This document shows, one piece after another, positions 28,884 through 37,739 of a DNA stretch of 64,000 nucleotides. This DNA comes from Microbacterium esteraromaticum. GTDB lineage: Bacteria > Actinomycetota > Actinomycetes > Actinomycetales > Microbacteriaceae. A program made the position numbers and the translations under genes. The notes under the pieces were generated by a model that saw only the letters and a program-made list of their open reading frames with translations, did no database searches and had not been told where the DNA came from. Positions within the stretch are counted from its first letter, which is position 1; every line of letters starts with the position of its first letter. The DNA lies in assembly GCF_017303215.1 (NCBI RefSeq), contig NZ_JAEMWU010000001.1:1-64000 (forward strand), read 5' to 3'.

Positions 28884-28945
28884 CACGAGGGGTCAATAAA
28901 CGCGGCATCGGGCACCCCCGACCCGACGTTTATTGGCCCCTCGTG
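28884..28945. repeat. 62-bp palindromic repeat, copy 4 (CACGAGGGG family)
   Basis: The most symmetrical copy: left CACGAGGGGTCAATAAACG, right (reverse complement) CACGAGGGGCCAATAAACG, 62 bp in all, with further pairing towards the centre (CGGG...CCCG). It lies between the convergent aminotransferase and putA genes. A duplicated GTGTTGGG follows at 28945-28972. Nothing else is seen in the rest of the gap to 29056. Confidence 0.85.
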
Positions 28946-29056
28946 GTGTTGGGGCCCCGTGGTGTTGGGTGGCTGTTGCGCGGGGACGACGAAGTGCGCC
29001 GGGGGATGCTCCCCGGCGCCCTTCGCGCTGTTCTGCGTGTCTCAGCGACTCACGTG

Positions 29057-32000
29057 TCAGCGCACGGGATCCAGCAGCGGGATCTCGTAGCGGTGCGGCG
29101 TACCGAAGCGGTGCGCCGTGACCGAGACGGCCTGCTCGCGCAGGAACGTCAGCAGCTCGACACGACCGGCCGCGACGACCGGGTTCGCGTAGATCGCCAG
29201 GCTCGGCGAGCCGTTCACGGCGGATGCGGTGGCACCGGCATCCGATCCGACCAGGCGCACGCGACCGTCGGCGTCGGCCAGGCGACGGGCGTGACCCGCC
29301 CAGGCCTGCGCGTCTTCGGTCACGACGACGACATCGTGCGCACCCAGCCAGGTGACGACGGGGGTCGGCAGGGCCGATGCCGTGCTCACCGTGACGCGCG
29401 AGCCGGCGCGCACACCGGCGGCAGCGACGCGGATCAGGTCGACGATGCGGCCACCGTCGAAACGGATGGCGGCGGGGATCGCCTGGTAGCGCAGGGCGTT
29501 GTGCTCGGTCACCAGACCGGTGGCATCGCGGACGACACCGAACTCGTCCGCCCACGCGTCGATGTCGGTGGCGAGAGCGCCGCGCAGCCAGGCCGCCTCA
29601 TCGCCGTCGACCAGCTTGACGGCCGACAGGCCCAGCTCATCCAGCGGACGCGAGGTCGAGACGGGGGCATCCGTCCACTCCGACAGACCGACGAGGTAGT
29701 TCGGGCCGCCTGCCTTGGTACCCGCGCCGACGGCGGCCTTCTTCCATCCGCCGAACGGCTGGCGCTGCACGATGGCGCCCGTGGTGCCGCGGTTGACGTA
29801 AACATTGCCGGCCTCGATGCGCGAGAGCCACTGCTGGATCTCAGCCTCGTCGAGCGAGTGCAGACCCGAGGTCAGGCCGTACTCAATCGCGTTGACGATA
29901 TCGATCGCCTCATCGAGCGTCTCGGCGGTCATCACGCCGAGCACGGGGCCGAAGTACTCGACCATGTGGAACTCACTGCCCGGCTGGACACCCTCGCGGA
30001 TGCCCGGACGCCACAGGCGCCCCTCGTCGTCGAGCTTCTTCGGCTCGAGCATCCAGGACTGGCCCGGGTGCAGCTGCGTGAGCGCTCCGAGCAGCTTGCC
30101 CTCAGCGGGTCCGATCAGCGGACCGATGCGGGTCGAGCCGTTGCTGGGCGCGCCGACCTCGTACGCGCTGACCGCGTCAAGCAGCTGGCGACGGAAGCGG
30201 TCCGACTTCGCGACCGAGCCGACCAGCACCACCAGCGATGCGGCGGAGCACTTCTGACCGGCGTGACCGAACGCCGAGTAGACGGCGTCCTTGGCGGCGA
30301 GATCGAGGTCGGCCGAGGGGGTCACGATCAGGGCGTTCTTGCCGCTGGTCTCAGCCAGCAGCGGCAGGTCATTGCGGAACCCGCGGAACAGTTCGGCGGT
30401 CTCGTAGCCGCCGGTGAGGATCACGCGACCCACGGCCGGGTCGCTGACCAGCTGGGTGCCCAGCTCGCGTCCGTCGAGCTGCACGTACTGCAGCACGTCG
30501 CGCGGCACACCGGCCTCCCACAGTGCCTCGACCATGACGGCGCCCGAGCGGCGTGCCTGGCGTGCGGGCTTGATGATCACCGGCGAGCCGGTGGCGAGAG
30601 CCGACAGCACAGAGCCGGCGGGGATCGCGACGGGGAAGTTCCACGGCGGGGTGACGACCGTCAGGCCGACCGGCTGCATCGTGGCACCGTCGACGTCTGC
30701 GAGCTTCTTGGCGCTCTCGGCGTAGTAGTGCGCGAAGTCGATCGCCTCGGACACCTCGGGGTCGCCCTGCTCGATGACCTTGCCGGCCTCCGAACCCATG
30801 ACCTCGAGCAGGTCACCGCGGTGCGCCTCAAGGATGTCACCGGCACGGTGCAGGACCTCGGCACGACCGGCGGCACCCAGCGCACGCCAGGCCTCACCGG
30901 CGGCGACGGCCGTTGCGATGCGCTCGTCGACCTGCGCGGCCGACTTCAGCGTGTTCGCCGCCACGGTGTCGTTGCCGAGCGTCGAACCCTCCATGCGGGC
31001 GCGGATCGCGTCGCCCCAGGCACGGTTGGCCGCCAGCGACGGGTCGGTGTCGGGGGTGTTGATGAAGCCGTCGCGCAGTGCGGGCACCGCGGGCTTGCTG
31101 CGGTCCTGCACACGGTTCGGACCGGGAACCTCGGTGGGCATCGAGGCGACGGATGCCAGGAAGCGCTGCTTCTCGCGGTCGAACAGCTTCGGGTCGGCGT
31201 CGAGATCGAACACGGCCGACATGAAGTTCTCGTGGCTGGCGCCCTCTTCAAGACGACGGATCAGGTAGGCGATCGCGACGTCGAACTCGTCGGGGTGCAC
31301 GACCGGCGTGTACAGCAGCAGCGAGCCGACAGTGCGCTTGACGACCTCGGCCTGCGCCGAGGCCATGCCCAGCAGCATCTCGAACTCGATGCCGCTGGTG
31401 GCGCCGCGCTTCTCAGCGAGCAGCCAGGCCAGAGCGATGTCGAAGAGGTTGTGACCGGCCACACCGATGCGCACGTTCTTGACGCGCTCGGCCTGCAGCG
31501 AGTAGTCCAGGACGGCCTTGTACGAGGCATCCGACTCCTGCTTGGTCGACCAGGTCGCGAGCTCCCAGCCGTGCGACTCGGCGTCGACGGTCTCCATGGG
31601 CAGGTTGGCGCCCTTGACGACGCGCACCTTGATCGGCGCACCGCCGGCGGCCACGCGTGCGGCGGCCCACTCCTGAAGCTGGATCATCGCGCCGAGGGCG
31701 TCGGGCAGGTAGGCCTGCAGCACGATGCCGGCCTCGACGTTCTGGAACTCGGGGCGGTCGAGGATGCGCGTGAAGACCGCGATGGTGAGGTCGAGGTCCT
31801 TGTACTCCTCCATGTCGAGGTTGATGAAGGTGCCGTTCGACTTGGCGACCTCGTACAGCGGGCGCAGTGCCTCGATGGCCTCGTCGACGGCCTCGTCGAA
31901 CGCCCAGGGGCTGTGCGGGGCAACGGTCGAGGACACCTTGATCGAGACGTAGTCGACGTCGTCGCGCTCGAGCAGGCGGCGGGTGCCGGCCAGACGACGG

Positions 32001-32497
32001 GCGGCCTCTTCCTGACCGAGGATGGCCTCGCCGAGCAGGTTGACGTTGAGGCGCACGTTCTCGGCCGAGCGGATGCGGCGGATGGCCGAGCCCAGCTGGG
32101 CGTCGCGGGCGTCGACGATGAGGTGGCGCACCATGCCGCGCAGCACGCGACGGCTGATCGGCACGACGATCCCGGGCAGGATCGGGGCGAAAGCGCCGCC
32201 CAGGGCGATGGCGCCGCGCAGCGGTGCGGGCAGGAACTTGGGGGTCAGCGGCACGATCTCGCGCAGGGCACGAGCGGCGACCTTGGTGTCTTCGGGGCGC
32301 ACGACGCCGTCGACGAAGCCGACGGTGAATGCGAGGCCGTTCTCGTCGCGCAGCACGCCGGCGAGGCGCTGTGCAGCGACATCGGTAGGAACTTCGCGGC
32401 TCTGCACGAGCCACTGACGGACGAGTGCGACAGCGTCGTCGGCGAGCTCGGCGAGCTCGGCGGATGTGTCGGAGTCGGGAAGCAGAGGGGTGGTCAT
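29057..32497 (-). CDS. putA: Bifunctional proline dehydrogenase / L-glutamate gamma-semialdehyde dehydrogenase
   Basis: 1146 residues. An N-terminal FAD-dependent proline dehydrogenase barrel (about 60-430; DDVDYVSIKVSS, GTFINLDMEEYKDLDLT, FEMLLGMASAQ) passes electrons to quinone. The C-terminal ALDH (about 480-1000) has TPPWNFPVAIPAGS, LLAETSGKNA and catalytic Cys750 in GHAGQKCSAAS. A further C-terminal domain follows. There is no N-terminal DNA-binding domain. The ATG at 32497 was preferred to an upstream frame to 32566. A LysR gene lies just upstream on the same strand. A paralogue is at 50711-54400. Confidence 0.93.
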   Translation of the reverse strand: MTTPLLPDSDTSAELAELADDAVALVRQWLVQSREVPTDVAAQRLAGVLRDENGLAFTVGFVDGVVRPEDTKVAARALREIVPLTPKFLPAPLRGAIALGGAFAPILPGIVVPISRRVLRGMVRHLIVDARDAQLGSAIRRIRSAENVRLNVNLLGEAILGQEEAARRLAGTRRLLERDDVDYVSIKVSSTVAPHSPWAFDEAVDEAIEALRPLYEVAKSNGTFINLDMEEYKDLDLTIAVFTRILDRPEFQNVEAGIVLQAYLPDALGAMIQLQEWAAARVAAGGAPIKVRVVKGANLPMETVDAESHGWELATWSTKQESDASYKAVLDYSLQAERVKNVRIGVAGHNLFDIALAWLLAEKRGATSGIEFEMLLGMASAQAEVVKRTVGSLLLYTPVVHPDEFDVAIAYLIRRLEEGASHENFMSAVFDLDADPKLFDREKQRFLASVASMPTEVPGPNRVQDRSKPAVPALRDGFINTPDTDPSLAANRAWGDAIRARMEGSTLGNDTVAANTLKSAAQVDERIATAVAAGEAWRALGAAGRAEVLHRAGDILEAHRGDLLEVMGSEAGKVIEQGDPEVSEAIDFAHYYAESAKKLADVDGATMQPVGLTVVTPPWNFPVAIPAGSVLSALATGSPVIIKPARQARRSGAVMVEALWEAGVPRDVLQYVQLDGRELGTQLVSDPAVGRVILTGGYETAELFRGFRNDLPLLAETSGKNALIVTPSADLDLAAKDAVYSAFGHAGQKCSAASLVVLVGSVAKSDRFRRQLLDAVSAYEVGAPSNGSTRIGPLIGPAEGKLLGALTQLHPGQSWMLEPKKLDDEGRLWRPGIREGVQPGSEFHMVEYFGPVLGVMTAETLDEAIDIVNAIEYGLTSGLHSLDEAEIQQWLSRIEAGNVYVNRGTTGAIVQRQPFGGWKKAAVGAGTKAGGPNYLVGLSEWTDAPVSTSRPLDELGLSAVKLVDGDEAAWLRGALATDIDAWADEFGVVRDATGLVTEHNALRYQAIPAAIRFDGGRIVDLIRVAAAGVRAGSRVTVSTASALPTPVVTWLGAHDVVVVTEDAQAWAGHARRLADADGRVRLVGSDAGATASAVNGSPSLAIYANPVVAAGRVELLTFLREQAVSVTAHRFGTPHRYEIPLLDPVR

Positions 32498-32589
32498 GTT
32501 CTCAGGATGCGGCCTGAGACCCCTAAAGAAAAGCGAACTTTTACGACGATGACTGTTTGGTTTCATCGATGGTTTTGTGGCGGGTGCGC

Positions 32590-33483
32590 CTACGGCGCCA
32601 CCTTGCGGTGCGCGGCGAACGCGTCGGCAAGCGCCGCCCGCACCAGCGTCACGCTCTCGGATGCCCGTGCCGCCGACCGCACGGCGGTGAAAACCTCGCG
32701 CACGGGGGCGCCGGGAAGGGTCGCCAGACTCATGCCGCTGGGCTCATCTCCCCAGATCAGATCGGGCAACAACCCCACCGCATGACCCGCCGCGATGAGC
32801 CTCAGGTGAGCAGTCAGATCGTCGGCCTCGAACCGCACATCGGGCTCGAAACCCGCGGCCCGGCATTGCTGCACGGCCCAGTGGCGCACGGCCGTACCGG
32901 CCGGCTCCATGACCCAGACCCGGTCGGCGAGCTCAGCGAGACCACGCGGCTCTTCATCGGGCGGCAGCACGATGCGGATCGGATCCTCTCCCAGCAGTCG
33001 ATGTTCGAGACCGGCGTGTACCTCGCGGGTATGTCCGGGGTACTGTTCGGCGATCACCAGATCGAATCGGCGCGCCGACAGCTCGAACAGGCTCTTCTCG
33101 GGCGGCAGCTCGGCCAGTTCCACCCGCAGCTGCGGGGCGCGTTCGGCCAGCAGCGTCAGCGCGGCCGGCACGATCGTCTGCGCCGCTGTCGGCATCGCGG
33201 CCAACCGCACGGGTTCGAGTGCCCCCGGCGCCGACAGCGCGGCCCGAGCAGCCTCGTCCAGTTCGAGCGCGCGAGCGGCGTGCTCTGCCAGCATCCGCCC
33301 CTCGGCCGTCAGTCGCACCCGGCGCCCGTCCGGCTCGAGCAGCGGTACCCCCGCTTCGCGCTCCAGCAGCGCGAGCTGCTGCGAGACCGTCGACGGACTG
33401 TACGACAGCGAGGCCGCCACCCCGGCGATCGTGCCGCGCAGTGCCAGCTCATGCAACAGGCGCAGGCGCCTCAGCTCGAACAC
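32590..33483 (-). CDS. LysR-family transcriptional regulator
   Basis: 297 residues. An N-terminal winged helix (LRLLHELALRGTIAGVAASL, then YSPSTVSQQLALLEREAG) and a C-terminal substrate-binding domain. It lies 92 bp upstream of putA in the same direction. The gap contains a CATCGATG-centred dyad (32564-32571, within TTTCATCGATGGTTT) that could be its site. It likely controls putA with proline or a related amino acid as effector, by analogy with other actinobacterial loci; this is inference from position. Confidence 0.87.
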   Translation of the reverse strand: MFELRRLRLLHELALRGTIAGVAASLSYSPSTVSQQLALLEREAGVPLLEPDGRRVRLTAEGRMLAEHAARALELDEAARAALSAPGALEPVRLAAMPTAAQTIVPAALTLLAERAPQLRVELAELPPEKSLFELSARRFDLVIAEQYPGHTREVHAGLEHRLLGEDPIRIVLPPDEEPRGLAELADRVWVMEPAGTAVRHWAVQQCRAAGFEPDVRFEADDLTAHLRLIAAGHAVGLLPDLIWGDEPSGMSLATLPGAPVREVFTAVRSAARASESVTLVRAALADAFAAHRKVAP

Positions 33484-33517
33484 GTGCCCATCCTAATTGC
33501 GGCCACCGCGGCACGCC

Positions 33518-34474
33518 TCAGATCGTGCGGACGTACGCGTGCGGCATCCGCTCGTGCATCACCCGGATCGCATCGGCGTTGTCGTCGACGAGCACCGCGT
33601 GCCGTCCGAGTGGGGCAGCCACGGCCCCGAGCGTCCCCGATCCCGCGAACAGGTCGAGCACACGATCTCCGGGCCGACTGGACGCCTGCACGATACGGCG
33701 CAGCACCCCCTCGGGCTTCTGCGTCGGGTATCCCGTCTTCTCGCGGCCGGTGGTCGGCACGATGGTGTGCCACCAGACGTCGGTGGGCAACTTGCCGCGC
33801 GCGGCCTTCTCAGCGGTCACGAGTCCCGGTGCCATGTACGGCTCACGATCGACGGCATCCGAGTCGAAGTAGTGCTCGCCGGGGGTCTTCGCGTAGACCA
33901 GGATCGTGTCGTGCTTGGTCGGCCAGCGTCGGCGCGACTTGGCGCCGTAGTCGTACGCCCAGATCAGCTCGTTGAGAAAGGCGTCGCGGCCGAACACGGC
34001 GTCGAGCATCACCTTGGCGTAGTGCGCTTCACGGTAGTCGAGGTGCAGATACAGGGTGCCGTCGGCGGCCAGCAGCCGCCACGCCTCTTCCAGGCGGGGG
34101 ATGAGAAAGTCGCCGTAGTCGTCGAAACGGTCGTCGTATGCGCGCAGCATGCCGCGCACGCGCTCGTACGTGTGGCCGTGGAACCCCTGGCGCACCTCGC
34201 GGTCGACGCTCGGCTCGCCGGCTTCCGGTTCACAACTCCGGAGATCTGCGGCGGATTCGGCAGAATCTGCCGGTTCTGGGCCGGGATCATCCGGATTCTC
34301 CGGAGTTGCGTGCAGGCGACGGGCGGTGACGACCTGCCGTTCGCGGGTGCGCCCGGTGTTGAACGGCGGATCGAGGTAGACGAGGGTGAACGATCCGGAT
34401 GCCAGGGTGGGCGCGACGGCCAGATTGTCGCCCTGGATGATCTCGACCGAGCCCCGAGCAGCGGACTCGGTCAC
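33518..34474 (-). CDS. Site-specific DNA methyltransferase, beta class (orphan)
   Basis: 318 residues. The order of motifs, DPPF (35-38) first and the AdoMet-binding DLFAGSGTLG (274-283) last, marks a beta-class amino-methyltransferase (N6-adenine or N4-cytosine). A probable target-recognition region lies in between. The GTG start overlaps the stop of the lipoate-ligase-like gene as GTGA. No restriction endonuclease is adjacent, so it looks orphan. Residues about 56-81 form a Pro/Glu/Asp-rich loop encoded by a 76-bp palindromic repeat inserted between the DPPF motif and the rest. Confidence 0.85.
   Translation of the reverse strand: MTESAARGSVEIIQGDNLAVAPTLASGSFTLVYLDPPFNTGRTRERQVVTARRLHATPENPDDPGPEPADSAESAADLRSCEPEAGEPSVDREVRQGFHGHTYERVRGMLRAYDDRFDDYGDFLIPRLEEAWRLLAADGTLYLHLDYREAHYAKVMLDAVFGRDAFLNELIWAYDYGAKSRRRWPTKHDTILVYAKTPGEHYFDSDAVDREPYMAPGLVTAEKAARGKLPTDVWWHTIVPTTGREKTGYPTQKPEGVLRRIVQASSRPGDRVLDLFAGSGTLGAVAAPLGRHAVLVDDNADAIRVMHERMPHAYVRTI
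34233..34308. repeat. 76-bp palindromic repeat inside the methyltransferase gene
   Basis: Ends CAACTCCGGAG (34233-34243) and its complement (34298-34308), 76 bp overall, identical in length to the element at 16638-16713. The left flank GGTTCA and right flank CG also match that copy. The inside holds a smaller GGCAGAATCTGCC dyad near 34259-34271. It is read in frame on the minus strand as an acidic, proline-rich segment. Confidence 0.75.
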
Positions 34475-35520
34475 GGAACCCTGTGCAGCCACGCGTCGGT
34501 GGCGAACTTCGACTGCACCAGTTGCTCGGCGGCCGCGTACTCGTCGTCCGAGATCGCGCCGTCCTCGGCGCCGGTGAGCGCGCGGAACGTGCTCTTGAAT
34601 CGCTCGATGATCTCGGAGCGCTCCATGCCGGTCTGCGTGCGCAGCGGGTCGACGCGCTTGGCGGCCGACGTGGTGCCCTTGTCGCTGAGCTTCTCGCGTC
34701 CGATGCGCAGCACCTCGGTCATCATCTGGCCGTCGATGTCGTACGAGATGGTGGCGTGGTGCAGCACGCCACCGTTGGCGAGGCGCTTCTGCGCCGCACC
34801 GCCGATCTTGCCGGTGGGTGAGGCGATGTCGTTGAGCGGCTGATACGTCGCCTCGATACCGAGCGAGCGCAGCGCCTGCAGCACCCAGTCGTCGAGGAAG
34901 GCGTACGAGTCGGCGAACGTCATGCCCTGCACGAGGGATGCCGGAACGTACAGCGAGTATGTGATGATCTGGCCCGCGGCCATCATCATCGCGCCGCCAC
35001 CCGAGATGCGGCGCACGACGTCGAAGCCGTGCTTCACGGCACCGTCGGGGTCGACCTCGTTGCGGTACGACTGGAACGAGCCGATCACCACGGCCGATTC
35101 GTCCCACTCCCAGATGCGCAGGGTGGGGCGCCGGCGCCCTTCGCCGACGCGGGCGGTGAGCACTTCGTCGAGGGCGAGGTTCATGCGCGGCGAGACGGCC
35201 TTCTCGTGCACGACCTCCCAGTCGAAGTCACTCCATCCGGGGGCGGTGACCAGGGCGCGCCGCACGGCAGTGCCGACGGCCTCGGGCGAGAACCCGAGCA
35301 GCTGCGCGCCGTCGGGCAGGGCCGCGCGCACGGCGGCGGCGATCGTGGCCGAGTCGGCTTCGACCGGCATACCCTCGACCGCGGCGTTGATGGCGTCGAG
35401 GGCCGTGTCGGGTTCGAGGAAGAAGTCGCCCGCGAGGCGGAAGTCGCGGATCAGGCCGTCTTCGACCTCGAGATCGACGACGACGAGCTTTCCACCGGGA
35501 ACCTTGTACTCACCATGCAC
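34471..35520 (-). CDS. Lipoate-protein ligase family protein
   Basis: 349 residues. An N-terminal domain of ~90 residues resembling the accessory domain of lipoate-protein ligases (starting MHGEYKVPGGKLV) precedes a biotin/lipoate A/B ligase catalytic domain. The lipoate-binding motif appears as RRISGGGAM where RRxSGGGAV is usual, and the lysine loop as GKIGGAAQKR. It should attach lipoate or octanoate to 2-oxoacid dehydrogenase E2 or GcvH proteins. The accessory domain in front is the reverse of E. coli LplA. It is co-directional with the hydrolase upstream (40 bp) and the methyltransferase downstream (4-bp overlap). Confidence 0.85.
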   Translation of the reverse strand: MHGEYKVPGGKLVVVDLEVEDGLIRDFRLAGDFFLEPDTALDAINAAVEGMPVEADSATIAAAVRAALPDGAQLLGFSPEAVGTAVRRALVTAPGWSDFDWEVVHEKAVSPRMNLALDEVLTARVGEGRRRPTLRIWEWDESAVVIGSFQSYRNEVDPDGAVKHGFDVVRRISGGGAMMMAAGQIITYSLYVPASLVQGMTFADSYAFLDDWVLQALRSLGIEATYQPLNDIASPTGKIGGAAQKRLANGGVLHHATISYDIDGQMMTEVLRIGREKLSDKGTTSAAKRVDPLRTQTGMERSEIIERFKSTFRALTGAEDGAISDDEYAAAEQLVQSKFATDAWLHRVP

Positions 35521-35559
35521 CCGTCCAGCTTAAGCCGCCGGGTCGCGAGCGCACCGGGT

Positions 35560-36423
35560 TCACGCCCGGACAGGCACCCTCGCGTCGAGCCAGGCCAGCA
35601 GGTCGGCACGCACGGATTCGGCCTGCAGCTCGTGGAAGATCTCGTGCCGGGCATCGGGGTACACCAGTGTGGTGACGTCGGTGAGCCCGGATCGCGTGCG
35701 GTAGGCGTCGGCGAGTTTGTGCACACTGCGGGGGCCGCCGACCGGATCGTCGCCGCCGACCATCAGCAGCACGGGGATGTCGCGTCCGAGGTCGCGTGCC
35801 GGTCGGCCGTACAGGCGCAGCGCCTCGATCGGGCCGAACAGTTTCAGCAGAGGCGTCTCGGTCGTGAGCGGGTCGTCGCGGAACGCCTCCCACACGGCGG
35901 GGTCGCGCGAGAGCCACTCCAGGCCGTGCGCGTCGGGCCCCGCCCAGCGCGCGTTCAACGGCGCCGCATTCAGGTCACCGGGGGTGCGCAGCGCCGAGCC
36001 GGTCAGCACGACGGCGTCGTACGCCTCGGGATGCTGGTTCACCAGCATCTGCGACAGGAACGACCCCCAGGAATGACCGATCAGCACGAGCGGCAGTTCC
36101 GGATGGTGGGTGCGGATGATCCCGGTGAGCTGCCAGCAGGCGGCGACGGCGGCGCGCAGACCGCCCGGCCCCAGTCGGCCGAGCTTCGCCGGGCCGCCGT
36201 GTTGTCTGATGCCGGTGCGCCCGTGGCCGCGGTGGTCGTCGGCGTAGACGTGGAAGCCGGCCGCGGTGAGAGCGTCAATGACGGCCCCATAGCGGCCGGC
36301 GTGCTCACCGACGCCGTGCAGCAGCTGCACGACGCCGCGCGGTTCGCCCGCTGCCGTGTACACGTCGTACACGATCGATATCCCGTGGGCGTCGACGAAC
36401 TCGGCTGTTGTGGGTGCGGCCAT
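35560..36423 (-). CDS. Alpha/beta hydrolase (monoacylglycerol-lipase-like)
   Basis: 287 residues, serine hydrolase of the Hydrolase_4 group. Oxyanion region LLHGVGEHAGRY near 33-44, nucleophile elbow GHSWGSFLSQ near 117-126, and catalytic His in the C-terminal DARHEIFHE. It resembles bacterial monoacylglycerol lipases or lysophospholipases. No signal peptide is visible. It is the second gene of a co-directional run with cutC (33 bp upstream) and the ligase-like gene (40 bp downstream). The run may be an operon, though functions do not obviously match. Confidence 0.85.
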   Translation of the reverse strand: MAAPTTAEFVDAHGISIVYDVYTAAGEPRGVVQLLHGVGEHAGRYGAVIDALTAAGFHVYADDHRGHGRTGIRQHGGPAKLGRLGPGGLRAAVAACWQLTGIIRTHHPELPLVLIGHSWGSFLSQMLVNQHPEAYDAVVLTGSALRTPGDLNAAPLNARWAGPDAHGLEWLSRDPAVWEAFRDDPLTTETPLLKLFGPIEALRLYGRPARDLGRDIPVLLMVGGDDPVGGPRSVHKLADAYRTRSGLTDVTTLVYPDARHEIFHELQAESVRADLLAWLDARVPVRA

Positions 36424-36455
36424 GGCCCGAGTCTACGGATTTCGCTCGGCGCGGG

Positions 36456-37196
36456 TCAGGCGACGACCGGGGCGAGGGCGGCGACGACGGCCAGTGCCGC
36501 GTCGCGATCGGTGGTCTCGTAGCCACCGACGCCGTCGCTGGCGGATCCCAGGCGGACTCCCCCATCGGCGGTCACCGTGCGCTTGGCCGAGAAGTGCACC
36601 GCGTCGACTCCGGTGGCGGCGATCGCGACGACGTCGGATGCCGTGATGCCGCTGCCGGCCATGACCTCGATGCCGCCGTCGGCCTCGGCGACGAGCGCGC
36701 GCAGCACGTCGACGCCGTCGACCGCGCGCGAGGCGCCACCCGAGGTCAGGACACGTCGGATGCCGAGTTCTCGCGCCGTACGCAGCGCGGCGATCGGGTC
36801 CCGGGTGGTGTCGATCACACGGTGCAGCGTCACCGGGGCGCCAGCGGCAGCATCCACCAGTCGTGCGAGACCCTCCCGGTTGAGCGCGCCGTCGTCGCCC
36901 TGGCATCCGACGACGACACCGTGCGCACCCGCGGCGAGCGCGAGGCGCACATCGCGCGCCATGAGGGCGATCTCGTCGGCGTCGTAGTGGAAGTCGCCGG
37001 CACGGGAGCGCACCAGGGCGTGCACCTCGGGGCCGTCGTCCCCCGCGACCTCGCGGGTGATTTCGATCGTCGCCTGGGAGGGCGTGAGCCCGCCGAGGGC
37101 CAGCGCCTGGGTGAGTTCGACGCGCGCCGCACCCGCCTCGCGCGCGATGCGCATTCCGGCAGGGTCCTGGATGGCGATTTCAAGCGCGAGTGACAT
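36456..37196 (-). CDS. cutC: CutC-family protein
   Basis: 246-residue TIM-barrel CutC protein. The N-terminal LEIAIQDPAGMRIAREAGA, ARVELTQAL and GGLTPS are conserved, and VHALVRSRAGDFHYDADEI follows. The family name reflects copper homeostasis, but its biochemical role is still unclear. ATG 37196 matches the family start; the longer open frame upstream overlaps the divergent marR promoter. TTGACG (about 37227-37232 on the minus strand) is a possible -35. It is divergent from a marR gene. Confidence 0.88.
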   Translation of the reverse strand: MSLALEIAIQDPAGMRIAREAGAARVELTQALALGGLTPSQATIEITREVAGDDGPEVHALVRSRAGDFHYDADEIALMARDVRLALAAGAHGVVVGCQGDDGALNREGLARLVDAAAGAPVTLHRVIDTTRDPIAALRTARELGIRRVLTSGGASRAVDGVDVLRALVAEADGGIEVMAGSGITASDVVAIAATGVDAVHFSAKRTVTADGGVRLGSASDGVGGYETTDRDAALAVVAALAPVVA

Positions 37197-37287
37197 GAAA
37201 ACGATTTTCGCAGGATCGCCCTCGACGTCAAGTGTTCTGGTCTTTATTTTCACGCCCCCGAAATGTATCCCCCGGATCACCCAAAAG

Positions 37288-37304
37288 TTAGTTAGGCTAT
37301 CTAA
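37288..37304. promoter_or_regulatory. MarR-type operator before marR-MFS operon
   Basis: TTAGTTAGGCTATCTAA is a 17-bp palindrome with one mismatched pair, ending three bases before the marR ATG at 37308. It overlaps the likely -10 (TAGGCT, 37293-37298), so the MarR protein should repress its own operon by binding here. The short distance suggests a very short or absent leader. Confidence 0.6.
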
Positions 37305-37307
37305 GCA

Positions 37308-37739
37308 ATGACTGCCGATCTCCCCGCCACCGCCACTGAACTCCGCTACGCCGTCTTCCGCCTCGCCCGGCGCCTCCGCTGCGCGCGAGCCGTCGACTCC
37401 CTGAGCGACGCGCAGCTGGCGATCCTGGGCGGCCTGCGCGCGCACGGCAGGCACACGCTGTCGCGGCTCGCCGAGCGCGAACGCGTCACCGCGCCGACCA
37501 TGAGCGCCATCGTCGGCGGGCTGGTCGAGATGGGTCTCGTTGTGCGCATCCCCGACGAGGACGACCGCCGCCGGGTGCACGTCGAGATCACGCCGCAGGG
37601 CGAGGACGTGGTCACCGAGACCATCCGCCGCCGCGACGAGCTGCTGGCGGCGATGATCACCGACGCGGGCCTCGACGACAGCGACCTCGCGGTGCTGCGC
37701 GAGGCGGCCGCCCTGCTGCAGAAGATGGCCGACGCATGA
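37308..37739 (+). CDS. MarR-family transcriptional regulator
   Basis: 143 residues, compact winged helix. The recognition region RVTAPTMSAIVGGLVEMGLV and wing DEDDRRRVHVEIT are typical of MarR. Its stop overlaps the start of the following MFS gene as ATGA. It probably represses itself and the two downstream efflux genes through the palindrome at 37288-37304, with the exported compound as inducer. Confidence 0.9.
   Translation: MTADLPATATELRYAVFRLARRLRCARAVDSLSDAQLAILGGLRAHGRHTLSRLAERERVTAPTMSAIVGGLVEMGLVVRIPDEDDRRRVHVEITPQGEDVVTETIRRRDELLAAMITDAGLDDSDLAVLREAAALLQKMADA

Noticed and set aside
28799-32785. A plus-strand open frame of over 1300 codons opposite putA
   Set aside because: It mirrors the codon structure of the well-supported putA on the other strand, is rich in Arg/Gly/His without family motifs, and is expected by chance in such GC-rich DNA.
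33518-35107. One long fused protein of 529 codons covering the methyltransferase and part of the lipoate-ligase region
   Set aside because: The upstream half is the out-of-frame shadow of the ligase gene; a GTGA overlap at 34471-34474 gives a clear methyltransferase start.
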